Positions 9,489 to 18,430 of a stretch of DNA of 64,000 bases are shown here, in pieces (position 1 is the first letter of the stretch; every line of letters begins with the position of its first letter). The DNA comes from Bacteroides sp. An322 (lineage in GTDB: Bacteria; Bacteroidota; Bacteroidia; Bacteroidales; Bacteroidaceae). The stretch spans positions 26,708 to 90,707 of the forward strand of contig NZ_NFIN01000013.1 of NCBI RefSeq assembly GCF_002161765.1, given 5' to 3'. A program made the position numbers and the translations under genes. The notes beneath the pieces are model-generated. The model saw only the letters and a list, made by a program, of their open reading frames with translations. It ran no database searches and had not been told where the DNA came from.

Positions 9489-9519
9489 TTTGACTTCTTG
9501 TTTGATTTGCCTACATTTG
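9489..9519 (+). promoter_or_regulatory. Promoter of the YidE-type transporter gene
   Basis: TTTG at 9489-9492, a 19-base spacer and TACATTTG at 9512-9519 match the Bacteroidales promoter consensus. The start codon follows 23 bp later, so the leader is very short. Confidence 0.7.
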
Positions 9520-9542
9520 CGCAACTTTAAAACTATAATATC

Positions 9543-11219
9543 ATGAATTGGTTACAAGATTTATTGACGAATCCTAACTCTATAGCGCATATTGTGGCGT
9601 TATATGCCTTTGTGATTTCGGGCGGAGTGTTATTGGGGAAAATCAAGGTCTTCGGCATCTCGCTGGGGGTTACTTTCGTCTTGTTCGTGGGAATCTTGGT
9701 GGGACATTTCGGATTTACGGGTAATCCTGCCATTCTTTCTTTCTTGCAAGACTTCGGATTGATATTGTTTGTCTTCTGCATCGGTTTGCAGGTGGGACCG
9801 TCGTTTTTCTCTTCTTTCAAGGAGGGAGGAATCCGGCTCAACTTGCTGGCGACGGGCATTGTGGCATTCAATATCATTGTCGCACTCATTATTTATTATG
9901 CGTTGCAGGGGCGTATCGAGGTGCCGATGATAGTCGGTATCCTTTGCGGTGCCGTGACGAACACGCCGGGGCTTGGTGCTGCCAACGAGGCATTGCAGCA
10001 GTTGAACTACGACGGTCCGGAAATCGCCATGGGGTATGCCTGCGCCTATCCGTTGGGTGTCATCGGCATCATCCTTTCGATGATTCTCATCCGCTACATC
10101 TGCCGGGTAGACTTAGACAAAGAGTCGGAAGCTATCCAGCAGGCTGAAGAAGCCAATCCGCACCTGAAACCTTTCCGCATCCAGCTCCGTGTGGAGAATC
10201 CGGCTTTGAACGGAAAGACCATCCTGCAGTTGCAGAATTTTCTGGCACGTAACTTGGTGTGCTCCCGCATCCTTCAGAACGGGGAAGTGAACATCCCCAC
10301 TTCGAAGACGGTGCTTCACACGGGTGACGAGATGAACATTGTGTGCGCGGAAGATGATGCGGAAGCCATCGAGGCTTTTATCGGCTCGAAGATTGAAGTC
10401 GATTGGGAACATCAAAACACTGAAAACAAGCCGATGGTGTCACGCCGTATTTTGGTGACGCAGCCTTCTATTAACGGCAAGACGGTGGGTGAGTTGCATT
10501 TCAGCAGCATGTATGGCGTGAACGTGACGCGTGTCAACCGTTCGGGTATGGACTTGTTCGCCGCCCGGAGCCTGACCTTGCAGGTAGGCGACCGTGTGAT
10601 GGTGGTAGGGCCGCAGGATGCCATCGAGCGTGTGGCGGGTATGCTGGGTAACCAGTTGAAGCGTCTGGACCATCCGAATATCGTGACTATCTTTGTCGGC
10701 ATTCTGTGCGGTATCTTGTTCGGAAGTATTCCTATCGCTTTTCCGGGTGTCCCCACTCCGGTGAAGTTAGGTCTTGCAGGCGGTCCGTTGATTATCGCCA
10801 TCTTAATCGGACGTTTCGGCTATAAGGTACGTCTGGTGACTTATACCACGATGAGTGCCAACCTGATGCTGCGCGAAGTGGGGCTTGTGCTTTTCTTGGC
10901 GAGTGTCGGCATCAAGGCGGGCGAGAATTTCGTGCAGACGGTGGTCGAGGGAGACGGCTTGCTCTATGTAGGCGTGGGATTCCTGATAACGTTGCTCCCG
11001 CTGATGATTATCGGCTTGATAGCGCGGTTGTATTACAAGATTAATTACTATACGCTTATCGGTCTGATAGCCGGTAGTACCACCGACCCTCCCGCATTGG
11101 CTTATTCTAATCAGGTGTCGGGCAACGACGCTCCGGCGGTAGGTTATTCTACGGTATATCCGTTGGTAATGTTCTTGCGTATCCTGACCGCTCAGCTCTT
11201 CATCTTGTTTATGGCTTAG
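9543..11219 (+). CDS. AspT/YidE-type membrane transporter with two TrkA-C domains
   Basis: A 558-residue inner-membrane protein with two homologous membrane halves (about residues 10-185 and 380-557), each ending in an AspT/YidE/YbjL-type repeat ([13 protein letters not shown] and [13 protein letters not shown]). Between them are two TrkA-C-like cytoplasmic domains (about 205-275 and 290-370), seen as [19 protein letters not shown] and [19 protein letters not shown]. The family includes aspartate/alanine exchangers, but the substrate here cannot be told. It stands alone between the divergent mutA and the convergent HAD gene, with its own promoter. A fold-back repeat at 11231-11305 follows and may terminate it. 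Confidence 0.9.
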   Translation: MNWLQDLLTNPNSIAHIVALYAFVISGGVLLGKIKVFGISLGVTFVLFVGILVGHFGFTGNPAILSFLQDFGLILFVFCIGLQVGPSFFSSFKEGGIRLNLLATGIVAFNIIVALIIYYALQGRIEVPMIVGILCGAVTNTPGLGAANEALQQLNYDGPEIAMGYACAYPLGVIGIILSMILIRYICRVDLDKESEAIQQAEEANPHLKPFRIQLRVENPALNGKTILQLQNFLARNLVCSRILQNGEVNIPTSKTVLHTGDEMNIVCAEDDAEAIEAFIGSKIEVDWEHQNTENKPMVSRRILVTQPSINGKTVGELHFSSMYGVNVTRVNRSGMDLFAARSLTLQVGDRVMVVGPQDAIERVAGMLGNQLKRLDHPNIVTIFVGILCGILFGSIPIAFPGVPTPVKLGLAGGPLIIAILIGRFGYKVRLVTYTTMSANLMLREVGLVLFLASVGIKAGENFVQTVVEGDGLLYVGVGFLITLLPLMIIGLIARLYYKINYYTLIGLIAGSTTDPPALAYSNQVSGNDAPAVGYSTVYPLVMFLRILTAQLFILFMA

Positions 11220-11230
11220 ATATGTTATAA

Positions 11231-11305
11231 TTGAACGCGGAGACGCGAAGGCGCAGAGTTTTTATTTATATTCTTTGCGCCTTTGCGTCTTTGCTTTTTT
11301 TACAA
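11231..11305. repeat. Fold-back repeat, ACGC-GAGACGC family, empty
   Basis: The left arm (11231-11258, core GCGGAGACGCGAAGGCGCAG) pairs with the right arm (11273-11305, core CTTTGCGCCTTTGCGTCTTT) with a few mismatches. It lies between convergent genes and the T-run could terminate transcription. The sequence is close to the inverted repeats around the GxxExxY gene. Confidence 0.8.
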
Positions 11306-11938
11306 TTAATCAATCCGTGCAAGCAATTCTTCTACTTCTTCCCGCCAGTCGGAAGCGTTTTCGGGCTGAAAGGTTTGCAACCCTGCGTTTTTCCCTGCGG
11401 TGATGTTCGATGTGCTATCGTCGATGAAAAGCGTTTCCTCGGGGCGGATTTGCGCATCTTTTATCATCTGGCGGAAGATTTCCGGTTCCGGTTTCATGCA
11501 GCCCATTTCGAATGAAAGATACAGCTTGTCGAAATATGCGTCTATGCTGTTTCCCTGCGGAGTGAATTGTGGCGTGCGTGCCCAGTAGTCCATTAAGTAG
11601 GGATTGGTGTTGCTGAGCAAGAAGGTGCGGTAGCCCCTTTGGCGTAATTGGGCGATGTAGTCCAGCTTACGGATGTCCATTCCGCTTACGAAGCCCATCC
11701 ACGCTTGCCGCACTTCTTCGCGTTCCAGCGGCTTGCCGCACAATATGCCCAGCTTTTCCCGGAAGGATTCTTCACTGAGCTTTCCTTCTTCCAATTCCTG
11801 GAAGATTCCTGTCTGATGATATTTGTCGAGGATGCGGCCGGCATTTTCCAGTCCTAACCGGATAAATGCCTGTACCGCTTCTTCACGGTCGAGGTCTACG
11901 ATGACCCCGCCGAAATCGAATGCAATGTTTTTAATCAT
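11306..11938 (-). CDS. HAD-superfamily hydrolase (subfamily IA)
   Basis: A 210-residue phosphohydrolase-like protein. It has the N-terminal motif AFDFGGVIVDLD (nucleophile Asp with the GGV variant), motif II FLLSNTNPYL, a conserved Lys in GCMKPEPEIF, and motif IV LFIDDSTSNI. The helical cap domain lies between residues 15 and 85. Subfamily IA members act on small phosphorylated metabolites such as sugar phosphates or phosphoglycolate; the substrate cannot be predicted. It is transcribed alone, between two fold-back repeats (11231-11305 and 11958-12026). Confidence 0.88.
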   Translation of the reverse strand: MIKNIAFDFGGVIVDLDREEAVQAFIRLGLENAGRILDKYHQTGIFQELEEGKLSEESFREKLGILCGKPLEREEVRQAWMGFVSGMDIRKLDYIAQLRQRGYRTFLLSNTNPYLMDYWARTPQFTPQGNSIDAYFDKLYLSFEMGCMKPEPEIFRQMIKDAQIRPEETLFIDDSTSNITAGKNAGLQTFQPENASDWREEVEELLARID

Positions 11939-11957
11939 GTTTTATTAAAGGGAAAAA

Positions 11958-12026
11958 GAACGCAGAGGCACAGAGACACAGAGAATTTCTTTAAATAATA
12001 CTCTGTGTCTTTGTGTCTCTGCGTTC
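11958..12026. repeat. Fold-back repeat, ACGCAGAG/CACAGAGAC family, empty
   Basis: Arms 11958-11983 and 12001-12026 match at 24 of 26 positions as an inverted repeat (core GCAGAGGCACAGAGACACAG) around a 17-nt loop. It lies between the S9 peptidase stop and the HAD gene start. Confidence 0.85.
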
Positions 12027-12033
12027 GGTTAAA

Positions 12034-14145
12034 TCAGTTTTTCAGCCACTTATCCAGCCAGCGGAAGAAGATGCGTTGCCACAACACGCCGTTCTGAGGC
12101 TTCAGCACCCAGTGGTTCTCGTCGGGGAAGATGAGCAGTTCGGCGGGCACGCCTCTCAGTTTCGCTGCATTGAATGCCGCCATGCCTTGCGAGGCGAGGA
12201 TGCGGAAATCTTTTTCGCCGTGGATGCAGAGGATAGGCGTGTCCCATTTGTCTACGAAAAGGTGGGGCGAATTGGCGTAGCTGCGTTGCACGGCAGGGTT
12301 GTCCTTTTCCCAATACGGGCCGCCCAAGTCCCAGTTGGTGAACCAAAGCTCTTCGGTTTCCAGGTATTGTTGCTCCATGTTGAAGAATCCGTCGTGTGCG
12401 ATGAATGCCTTGAAGCGTTTGTCGTGATGTCCGGCAAGCCAGTACACCGAATAGCCTCCGAAGCTGGCTCCTACGCATCCCAGCCGGTCTTTGTCTACGT
12501 AAGGTTCCTTCGAGATGTCGTCTATCGCGCTCAGGTAATCATCCATGCAATGTCCGCCGTAGTTGGTGCTGATTTCTTCCAGCCATTCCATGCCGAAGCC
12601 CGGCAATCCGCGGCGGTTGGGAGCGATGATGATGTAATCGTTAGCCGCCATAATCTGCAAGTTCCAGCGGTAGCTCCAGAACTGGCTGACGGGGCTTTGC
12701 GGTCCGCCTTCGCAGAAGAGGAGGGTAGGGTATTTCTTGTTCGGGTCGAAATCGACGGGATAGACCACCCACGAAAGCATGTCTTTGCCGTCTACCGTCT
12801 TGGTCCAGCGCGGTTCTACCTTGCCTTTCTTCAGTTGGCTGAAGATATGGTCGTTCTCCGAAGTGATGCGGGTCACTTTGTGGTCTTTCTTCAGGTCTAC
12901 CGTGAAGAGTTCGTCGGCTTCGCTCAACGAATGGCGCATGGTGAGCAGCTGCTTGTCGTTCAGCATTTTCACCGATGCATAGTCGTACATGCCTTCGGTG
13001 AGTTGCTTTACTTCTCCCTTCAGGTTGGTGCTGTGAATCATGCTGGTGGCGTGCCATACGCCCGTGAAATAAAGGGTTTTGCTATCGGGCGCCCAGCAAT
13101 AATCGTCCACACCCGACTGGAAGGCTTCGGTGACGTAGGTCTTCTCGCCGTTACTCAGATTCATTACGCACAGGCGGTTGCGGTCGCTTTCATATCCGTC
13201 GCGCTCCATGCTTTGCCAGGCGATGCAAGTGCCGTCGGGCGAGAATTTCGGGTTGGTGTCGTAGCCCATGTTCTTGTCTTGGGCATCTTCCTTACACAGG
13301 TTTCGGGTCTGCTTGGTTGCTATATTATAAAGGTAGATGTCCGAGTCGGTCGATTGCGAATACGCCACGCCCGTCTTCTTGCGGCAGGTATAAGCAATCT
13401 GTTTCGAGTCGTTGCTCCACGCCAGTTGTTCGATGCCACCGAAAGGCTTCATGGGCGATTCGTAGGGTTCGCCTGCCAAGATGTCGGTGGCTTCGCCCAC
13501 TTTATTTCCGTCAAAACTTGCCACGAACGGATGCGGGATTGTTTCTACCCATTCGTCCCAGTGCTTGTACATCAGGTCGTCTATCACCCGTCCGCTTGCC
13601 TTGTCGAGGTCGGGATAAAGGGCGGAAGTGCGTTCGCCGCATTTCACCTGTGCAATAAAGAGCACCTTGCTTTCATCGGGCGAGAACTTAAAACCTTCGA
13701 TGTCTCCTTGGTATTCCGAGAGTTGCTTGCGTCCGGTTCCGTCGGGATTCATTTCCCACAGCTGGTTGCTTCCGCTTTGTGCGGTGAGGAAAGCGATTTT
13801 CGTGCCTCCTTTTATCCAAGCGGGTTCGCTTTCGCTGGCTGCGGATGTGGTGAGCAGGCGGTTATTGCTTCCGTCGGCGTTCATCACGTAGATAACCGTA
13901 TGGTTGGCGTTGTCTTTCACGCTGTAATACGATACGGTGTAAGCGATTTGTTTCCCGTCGAGCGACACGCTCGTGCCTCCGATGCGTCCCATAGCCCACA
14001 GGGCTTCGGGAGTCATCCGTCCGTCTTTAATGGTTATATCCTGTTTCCCAATAAAGGTTTTTTCGGTCGGTGTGCCGGCATTGGCTTGCCCGCTTGCGGC
14101 GAGCAGCATGGCGGCGGTCATGGTCATTAAGTTTGTTTTGTTCAT
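12034..14145 (-). CDS. Secreted S9-family peptidase (DPP5/acylaminoacyl-peptidase-like)
   Basis: A 703-residue exported serine peptidase. It begins with a signal peptide (MNKTNLMTMTAAMLLAASGQANA). Residues about 50-430 form a beta-propeller with WD40-like/PD40 repeats such as PAWIKGGTKIAFLT and KFSPDESKVLFIA. The C-terminal alpha/beta-hydrolase domain has the nucleophile motif GASFGGYS (about residue 560), the Asp region GEKDFRILASQG and the catalytic His in DENHWVLKP. The family removes dipeptides or acylated residues from peptide N-termini; the Porphyromonas DPP5 type is the nearest that I recognise, based on size and motifs. It is likely periplasmic and used in peptide utilisation. Fold-back repeats lie on both sides of the gene. 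Confidence 0.92.
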   Translation of the reverse strand: MNKTNLMTMTAAMLLAASGQANAGTPTEKTFIGKQDITIKDGRMTPEALWAMGRIGGTSVSLDGKQIAYTVSYYSVKDNANHTVIYVMNADGSNNRLLTTSAASESEPAWIKGGTKIAFLTAQSGSNQLWEMNPDGTGRKQLSEYQGDIEGFKFSPDESKVLFIAQVKCGERTSALYPDLDKASGRVIDDLMYKHWDEWVETIPHPFVASFDGNKVGEATDILAGEPYESPMKPFGGIEQLAWSNDSKQIAYTCRKKTGVAYSQSTDSDIYLYNIATKQTRNLCKEDAQDKNMGYDTNPKFSPDGTCIAWQSMERDGYESDRNRLCVMNLSNGEKTYVTEAFQSGVDDYCWAPDSKTLYFTGVWHATSMIHSTNLKGEVKQLTEGMYDYASVKMLNDKQLLTMRHSLSEADELFTVDLKKDHKVTRITSENDHIFSQLKKGKVEPRWTKTVDGKDMLSWVVYPVDFDPNKKYPTLLFCEGGPQSPVSQFWSYRWNLQIMAANDYIIIAPNRRGLPGFGMEWLEEISTNYGGHCMDDYLSAIDDISKEPYVDKDRLGCVGASFGGYSVYWLAGHHDKRFKAFIAHDGFFNMEQQYLETEELWFTNWDLGGPYWEKDNPAVQRSYANSPHLFVDKWDTPILCIHGEKDFRILASQGMAAFNAAKLRGVPAELLIFPDENHWVLKPQNGVLWQRIFFRWLDKWLKN

Positions 14146-14175
14146 TGTTATGTGTTATTTATTTGATGTTCGCTT

Positions 14176-14240
14176 GAACACAGAAGCACAGAGACGCAGA
14201 GGGAAAATAATAAACTCTGTGTCTCCGTGTCTCTGTGTTC
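14176..14240. repeat. Fold-back repeat, CACAGAGAC family, empty
   Basis: Arms 14176-14201 (core CAGAAGCACAGAGACGCAG) and 14215-14240 are complementary at 22 of 26 positions. It sits between the lipoprotein gene stop and the S9 peptidase start, both on the minus strand. Confidence 0.85.
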
Positions 14241-14250
14241 GATAAAAAAT

Positions 14251-14682
14251 TCATTTTCCGGTGAAATAAGCCGGATAATTATCAAACAGGCAATTCAGCT
14301 GGTTTCCTCCCATTTGGATGTTATCCATATACGAATATCCGTCGCGGTAAGCAAGGCGGAGGCTCGTATAAGATGCGTTCCACCAATCCCAGCCGAATAC
14401 CAGATTCGATTCTTCCCGGTTCCCGTAACGGTCTTGCGTGTAGAGGTAATCCTCGCCCGTGTTGTCGGGATAGAAGCGAAGCTCTTGGTAGTGGTATACA
14501 TCATAATCGTCATACCATTCGTCTACCCATACCCGGCTGCACAGATAGTCGGTACGTTCCCGATAATCGTATGAACCGTTTCCGAATTCGATTCCTAATC
14601 CTACGTACTCGCAAGACGTGAATGCCAATGTCATTGCCAACAGGAAAAATATGCGGTACAGTGCGTTCTTCTTAGTCTTCAT
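14251..14682 (-). CDS. Small lipoprotein of unknown function
   Basis: A 143-residue protein with a lipoprotein signal: a positively charged N-terminus, a hydrophobic stretch and the lipobox FTSC with the lipidated Cys at residue 24. The mature part is rich in Tyr, Trp and Asp (YDDYDVYHYQELRFYP, VFGWDWWNASYTSLRL), a composition seen in small Bacteroidales surface lipoproteins of lipocalin-like or DUF type, but I do not recognise a family. A clear Shine-Dalgarno (GGAGGC) precedes the ATG, and a well-spaced promoter lies at 14716-14747, so it is probably transcribed alone. Confidence 0.8.
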   Translation of the reverse strand: MKTKKNALYRIFFLLAMTLAFTSCEYVGLGIEFGNGSYDYRERTDYLCSRVWVDEWYDDYDVYHYQELRFYPDNTGEDYLYTQDRYGNREESNLVFGWDWWNASYTSLRLAYRDGYSYMDNIQMGGNQLNCLFDNYPAYFTGK

Positions 14683-14715
14683 AATAGCCTCCTTTTTTGT
14701 TTTGATTTCGTACTA

Positions 14716-14747
14716 CAAAGATAAGCGGTCCGTCCCGTTCCGGCAAA
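14716..14747 (-). promoter_or_regulatory. Promoter of the lipoprotein gene
   Basis: On the minus strand TTTG (14747-14744), a 20-base spacer and TATCTTTG (14723-14716) match the Bacteroidales consensus exactly, about 35 bp before the ATG. Confidence 0.75.
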
Positions 14748-14800
14748 TTGTTTTTCCTAAATCAGGCAAGGAAGATTCCTATTTGTGATAGGGATTTTCC

Positions 14801-14868
14801 TTAGTTAATAGTGAATGAAATAGTAGCCGTAACTATTCACTATTAATTATTAACTATTAACTATATTC
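14801..14868. repeat. AT-rich fold-back repeat (TTAATAGTGAAT family)
   Basis: TTAGTTAATAGTGAAT (14801-14816) pairs with ACTATTCACTATTAATTATT and its extension up to 14868. Related AT-rich hairpins occur at 17641, 19301 and inside the composite hairpins at 18431 and 40926. It lies just past the Nim-like gene stop and may act as a terminator. Confidence 0.7.
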
Positions 14869-15343
14869 GTCTCTTTGCGCTTACGGTCTCGATGTCCAGC
14901 CGAATGATTTCCGTGCGGTGGAACGATTTTTGTGCATAGTCGATGCCGCGTATCTTATCGTCAGGGCAATACTTGCTCAGCAGGAGCGAGAGTGCCGACA
15001 TTCGCTCGGCTTCGTGCAGGCTATGATGAGCGGTGCATTGCAACACCACGCTTTCGTATGCGGTGGTGAACTGTGCGGGCTTCACTTGTGTCCGTCCTAC
15101 CACGCAAAAAGAAACCTGCGGACAAGCGTCGATGCATTTCAGTTTCCGTCCCACGGGAGCGCAATGGATATAGATGGAATTGCCACGGTCCCATACATAG
15201 CTGATAGGGATGCCGTAGGCTCCTTCACCGTCTTCCGTACGCATCGAGAGGATGCCGTATTCGCCGTCTTTTAATATCTCGAACGCCCGTTCTTGTTCCA
15301 ACGTCCGGTCTTGACGGCGGATGGTTGAATTATCGAATTTCAT
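14861..15343 (-). CDS. Pyridoxamine 5'-phosphate oxidase-like flavoprotein (NimA/NimB-like)
   Basis: A protein of 160 residues if it starts at the ATG at 15343. The longer frame with GTG at 15367 would begin inside a fold-back repeat, so I prefer the ATG. The split-barrel FMN-binding fold shows in AFEILKDGEYGILSM, GIPISYVWD, IYIHCAPVGRKLKCI and PQVSFCVVG, which closely follow the nitroimidazole-resistance Nim family in order and length. Nim proteins are thought to reduce 5-nitroimidazoles to harmless amines, but many relatives are general flavin- or heme-binding reductases, so resistance cannot be inferred from this alone. The gene stands between two fold-back repeats. Confidence 0.85.
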   Translation of the reverse strand: MKFDNSTIRRQDRTLEQERAFEILKDGEYGILSMRTEDGEGAYGIPISYVWDRGNSIYIHCAPVGRKLKCIDACPQVSFCVVGRTQVKPAQFTTAYESVVLQCTAHHSLHEAERMSALSLLLSKYCPDDKIRGIDYAQKSFHRTEIIRLDIETVSAKRRI

Positions 15344-15361
15344 ATATCTGATGTTATTATT

Positions 15362-15427
15362 GAACACAGAGGCACAGAGACACAGAGGGAAAATAAAAAA
15401 GCTCTGTGCCTTCGTGTCTCTGTGTTT
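15362..15427. repeat. Fold-back repeat, CACAGAGAC family, empty
   Basis: Arms 15362-15387 (core CACAGAGGCACAGAGACACA) and 15402-15427 form an inverted repeat with few mismatches around a 14-nt AT-rich loop. It lies 5 bp from the alcohol dehydrogenase stop codon. Confidence 0.85.
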
Positions 15428-15432
15428 AAAGT

Positions 15433-16608
15433 TTAACTATTAGCTATTTCGTAAATTGCCCGGCTTGCCTGGCGGTCGAGCCGGACATAACCGCCTACCA
15501 GTTCACCTTTGTTCTCGTGCAGATGAGCTACAAGCAAATCAATGTCGGGATGCTCGATGCCTAATTCTTTAAAGGTAGTAGGCATACCTATTTCGTGCAA
15601 GAATGCCTTAAATCGGGCGATGCCTTCCAATGCTACGACCTTCAGGTCGGTCGAGGCAGGAACATCCCATACCCGTTCGGCGAATTGGGCAACTTTGCCT
15701 ACGTTATAGTCAGCCATGTAAGTCAGCCATGCGGGGAAGATGACGGCAAGTCCTGCCCCGTGAGTCACGTCGTAGAGTGCGCTTATTTCGTGCTCCATGA
15801 AGTGTGAAGCCCAATCTTCTTCACGTCCGGTACCGCAAATGCCGTTGTGTGCAATGGTGCCTGCCCACATGATGTTGGCACGTGCACCGTAATTGTGCGG
15901 CTCTTTCATTACGGTTCGGGCTTCTTTGATAATGGCTTTCAATGTGCCTTCACACAGGCGGTCGGTCACTTCTGTATCGGGTGTATTGGTGAAGTATCGT
16001 TCCATGATGTGCGCCATCATGTCGGTGATGCCGCTTGCGGTTTGCCATGCAGGAAGTGTATAGGTCACTTCTGGGTTCATTACGGCAAATGCCGGACGGA
16101 GCACTTCGGGAGTACGCAGGCTGAGTTTTTTCAGTCCGTCTACTTTTGTGATAACCGAATTGCCCGAGCCTTCGCTTCCGGCGGCAGGGATAGTGAGCAC
16201 CACACCGATGCGCAAAGCTGTTTGCGGTATCGCTTTTCCAGTAAAGAAATCCCAAAAGTCACTTTCGTAAGGGATTCCGGCTGCAATGGCTTTGGCGGTA
16301 TCAATGACCGAGCCTCCTCCTACAGGCAAGAGGAAATCCACCTTCTCCCGTCTTCCCAATTCGATGCCTTCATATACTTTCGGGTCGGTAGGGTTCGGTT
16401 GTACGCCTCCTAATTCAATGTAGGCAATGTCCGCTTCTTCCAGCGATTTCTTTACCCGGTCTAATAAACCGCTTCGTATGACTGAACCTCCGCCATACAC
16501 AATCAAGGCTTTTGTTCCGTGGTATTTCTTTACCAATTCACCTGTTTGTTGCTCAGTATTCTTTCCAAACACAAACTCAGTAGGGCTATAAAACGTAAAG
16601 TTATTCAT
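15433..16608 (-). CDS. Iron-containing alcohol dehydrogenase (butanol dehydrogenase/YqhD-like)
   Basis: A 391-residue group III alcohol dehydrogenase that reduces aldehydes to alcohols with NAD(P)H. The N-terminal nucleotide-binding domain shows ALIVYGGGSVIRSG and the GGGSVIDTAKAIA motif. The C-terminal metal domain contains SGITDMMAHIMERY, whose Asp and His are typical iron ligands, and YDVTHGAGLAVIFPAW with further His ligands. It is most like the YqhD/BdhA branch, which acts on short-chain aldehydes. It is transcribed alone, with a fold-back repeat after its stop codon. Confidence 0.93.
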   Translation of the reverse strand: MNNFTFYSPTEFVFGKNTEQQTGELVKKYHGTKALIVYGGGSVIRSGLLDRVKKSLEEADIAYIELGGVQPNPTDPKVYEGIELGRREKVDFLLPVGGGSVIDTAKAIAAGIPYESDFWDFFTGKAIPQTALRIGVVLTIPAAGSEGSGNSVITKVDGLKKLSLRTPEVLRPAFAVMNPEVTYTLPAWQTASGITDMMAHIMERYFTNTPDTEVTDRLCEGTLKAIIKEARTVMKEPHNYGARANIMWAGTIAHNGICGTGREEDWASHFMEHEISALYDVTHGAGLAVIFPAWLTYMADYNVGKVAQFAERVWDVPASTDLKVVALEGIARFKAFLHEIGMPTTFKELGIEHPDIDLLVAHLHENKGELVGGYVRLDRQASRAIYEIANS

Positions 16609-16669
16609 ATCTTTTTTATTTTAGCAATTTAAATGCGTAAAAAATATATTGTCGGATTATCTGAATCCG

Positions 16670-17560
16670 TTAGTTCCGTTCTTCCCGCATTCGTCGGATT
16701 TGCTTGTCTATGTCATACGCATTTCCACGCGATTTGTCTTTGCGGAAAAATTCCTGACGCCGGATAGAGTCTTCTGCTTGACGTTGGCGAATAAGCTCGT
16801 AGAAACGATCTTCATCGGGTGCAGGCGGAGGTATTGTGTCCGCTGGATGTTGGGACAGGGAGTCTGGTATTTCGGAGCGCACTACCGTACCGCTATCTGC
16901 CGGAGCATAAATAGGAAGCAACCGATAATAAGTAGGGAATTTCAGGCTGTCCTCGCGTGTTGGCTGATAATCCTTGTAAATCTTCCAGGCGTTGGCATGT
17001 TTGCGGTTGTGCTTCAGCATCCGTCCGCGCGGAGTAAGGTTGTCATAGATGACGCCCAAAAAGTCCAGTCCCCCGATGACGGCTCCTGCTCCTACGTTCC
17101 CTCCGGCGCGTCCCACAGCGCGTTCAAACATCATACCTGTCCCCGGCGTCAAGCTCCGTCCGTATTCTTCCGTATAAATCGCATTCGGATTGAGCTTCCA
17201 GTGCATTTCCCATTTTTCAGTCCGTCCCAACACCAGCACGTCGTAAATAGGATCTTCGCCAAAGCGGGTCCAAATGCTATAAGGCAGCATCCGTATATAT
17301 CCTGTAGGTTTCTTCACCTTGGTTGTGTCTGTAAGGCTTCGCGGAAGACGCAAGTCTTTTTTAAATTTCATCCAAGGCTTGTCTAGCGTAACAGCTTTCA
17401 TCTCTTCACGAGGCTTTTCCATGCCGCTAAAGTCGAACTGAATCATCCGGATAGCTTCTTCGTTCAATCGGATTTCTTGTTCTTTTTCATGTTGGGCATA
17501 CAGAGGCAATGTGCCGGATAAAACGGATAATATAAATAATGTATGATAACGCAAATTCAT
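16670..17560 (-). CDS. Exported protein of unknown function
   Basis: A protein of 296 residues from the ATG at 17560; the frame also extends to a TTG at 17572, which I consider less likely because the signal peptide MNLRYHTLFILSVLSGTLPLYA begins at the ATG. The rest is highly charged, with LDKPWMKFKKDLRLP, an EMHWKLNPNAIYTEEYGR segment and a Gly-rich stretch VGRAGGNVGAGAVIGG. The C-terminus (SRGNAYDIDKQIRRMREER) is a basic helix. It resembles conserved hypothetical Bacteroidales proteins, but I cannot assign a function. Confidence 0.8.
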   Translation of the reverse strand: MNLRYHTLFILSVLSGTLPLYAQHEKEQEIRLNEEAIRMIQFDFSGMEKPREEMKAVTLDKPWMKFKKDLRLPRSLTDTTKVKKPTGYIRMLPYSIWTRFGEDPIYDVLVLGRTEKWEMHWKLNPNAIYTEEYGRSLTPGTGMMFERAVGRAGGNVGAGAVIGGLDFLGVIYDNLTPRGRMLKHNRKHANAWKIYKDYQPTREDSLKFPTYYRLLPIYAPADSGTVVRSEIPDSLSQHPADTIPPPAPDEDRFYELIRQRQAEDSIRRQEFFRKDKSRGNAYDIDKQIRRMREERN

Positions 17561-17911
17561 TTCTAATTCCAATAATCATGCTTCTTTAGTGTAAAAGCGG
17601 AACAAAAGTAAGCATAAAAAGCGGAACAACGGATAGATGATAGTTAATAGTTGATAATTGGTAGTTGATAATGCCGGCTTAACTATCAACTATGAACTAA
17701 GCAAAGGTACACAATCCTCTCCACGTGGCAATGGATTTCTTATTTTGCGCATATATATACATAAGTCATGTCAGCAGATTGCAACCGTGAAGATACATAG
17801 CTGCACCGCTCAGGGCAGCAGATACCCCTGAAGTCCACTCTTTGATACGAAAACTGATAGACGACGGACTCCTTGACAAACATTGTTTTTCGCTTGTAGT
17901 TTTTTTATTTT
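17561..17911. other. Intergenic stretch without a gene
   Basis: About 350 bp upstream of the exported-protein gene. It contains the AT-rich fold-back at 17641-17699. The remaining part (17700-17911) shows no ORF with coding character, no tRNA cloverleaf and no riboswitch that I recognise. Confidence 0.5.
17641..17699. repeat. AT-rich fold-back repeat (TAGTTGATA family)
   Basis: TAGTTAATAGTTGATAATTG (17641-17660) with its extension pairs imperfectly with TTAACTATCAACTATGAACT (17679-17698). The loop contains GCCGGC. It is similar in style to the AT-rich hairpins at 14801 and 19301. Confidence 0.65.
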
Positions 17912-18418
17912 TCATTTCACCCTTCCACCTTGCATCCAGCAGCGTTTGTAGTAAGGCTCGTTCAGGCAGCTTACGATAACCCCTCGGCTGGTACTGGCAT
18001 GAATGAAGCGTCCGTCTTTCAAATAGATGCCTACGTGGGTGGCACGTCGCTTGTTACGCCCATTGTGGAAAAAGACGAGGTCGCCTTCGCGCAGCTTGGC
18101 TTTGCGCACCTTGCGGCAATCCTCGGTGCGCTGGCGGTCGGAGCTTCGTTTTAAGCGTTTGCGGTAGACCGTGCGGTAGATGTTGCTGGTAAATCCAGAG
18201 CAGTCCACGCCGCGCCGGGTGGTTCCTCCCGAACGGTAAGGTACACCTATCCAGCGTGCCGATTCAATATAGAGGCGGTGATTATCGTCCATATCGATGT
18301 CTATATCGAGGCGTAAGGCGGCTTGTGCCAGTTCGCGGTAATCATAGTGTGGGGCACGTGTACCACAGGAGGTGAGAAGGGCGAGGAGTGCCGCTAAAAG
18401 GAGTATCTGTTTTTTCAT
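17912..18418 (-). CDS. NlpC/P60 lipoprotein, probable peptidoglycan endopeptidase
   Basis: A 168-residue lipoprotein with lipobox LTSC (lipidated Cys at residue 18) and an NlpC/P60 cysteine-peptidase domain. The catalytic Cys is in GVDCSGFTSNIYR, the His is in ATHVGIYLKDG and the third polar residue is in GRFIHAS. Such enzymes cut gamma-D-Glu-diamino acid bonds in peptidoglycan stem peptides at the inner face of the outer membrane. It is the last gene of a minus-strand run starting at trxB, but a composite hairpin (18431-18569) separates it from the ABC gene, so it may be transcribed alone. Confidence 0.92.
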   Translation of the reverse strand: MKKQILLLAALLALLTSCGTRAPHYDYRELAQAALRLDIDIDMDDNHRLYIESARWIGVPYRSGGTTRRGVDCSGFTSNIYRTVYRKRLKRSSDRQRTEDCRKVRKAKLREGDLVFFHNGRNKRRATHVGIYLKDGRFIHASTSRGVIVSCLNEPYYKRCWMQGGRVK

Positions 18419-18430
18419 GGTGGGTGTATT

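Noticed and set aside
12013..14130. A 705-residue plus-strand open frame opposite the S9 peptidase gene.
   Set aside because: It is the antisense shadow of a gene with signal peptide, propeller and complete catalytic triad motifs; the plus-strand translation has no domain and unusual composition.
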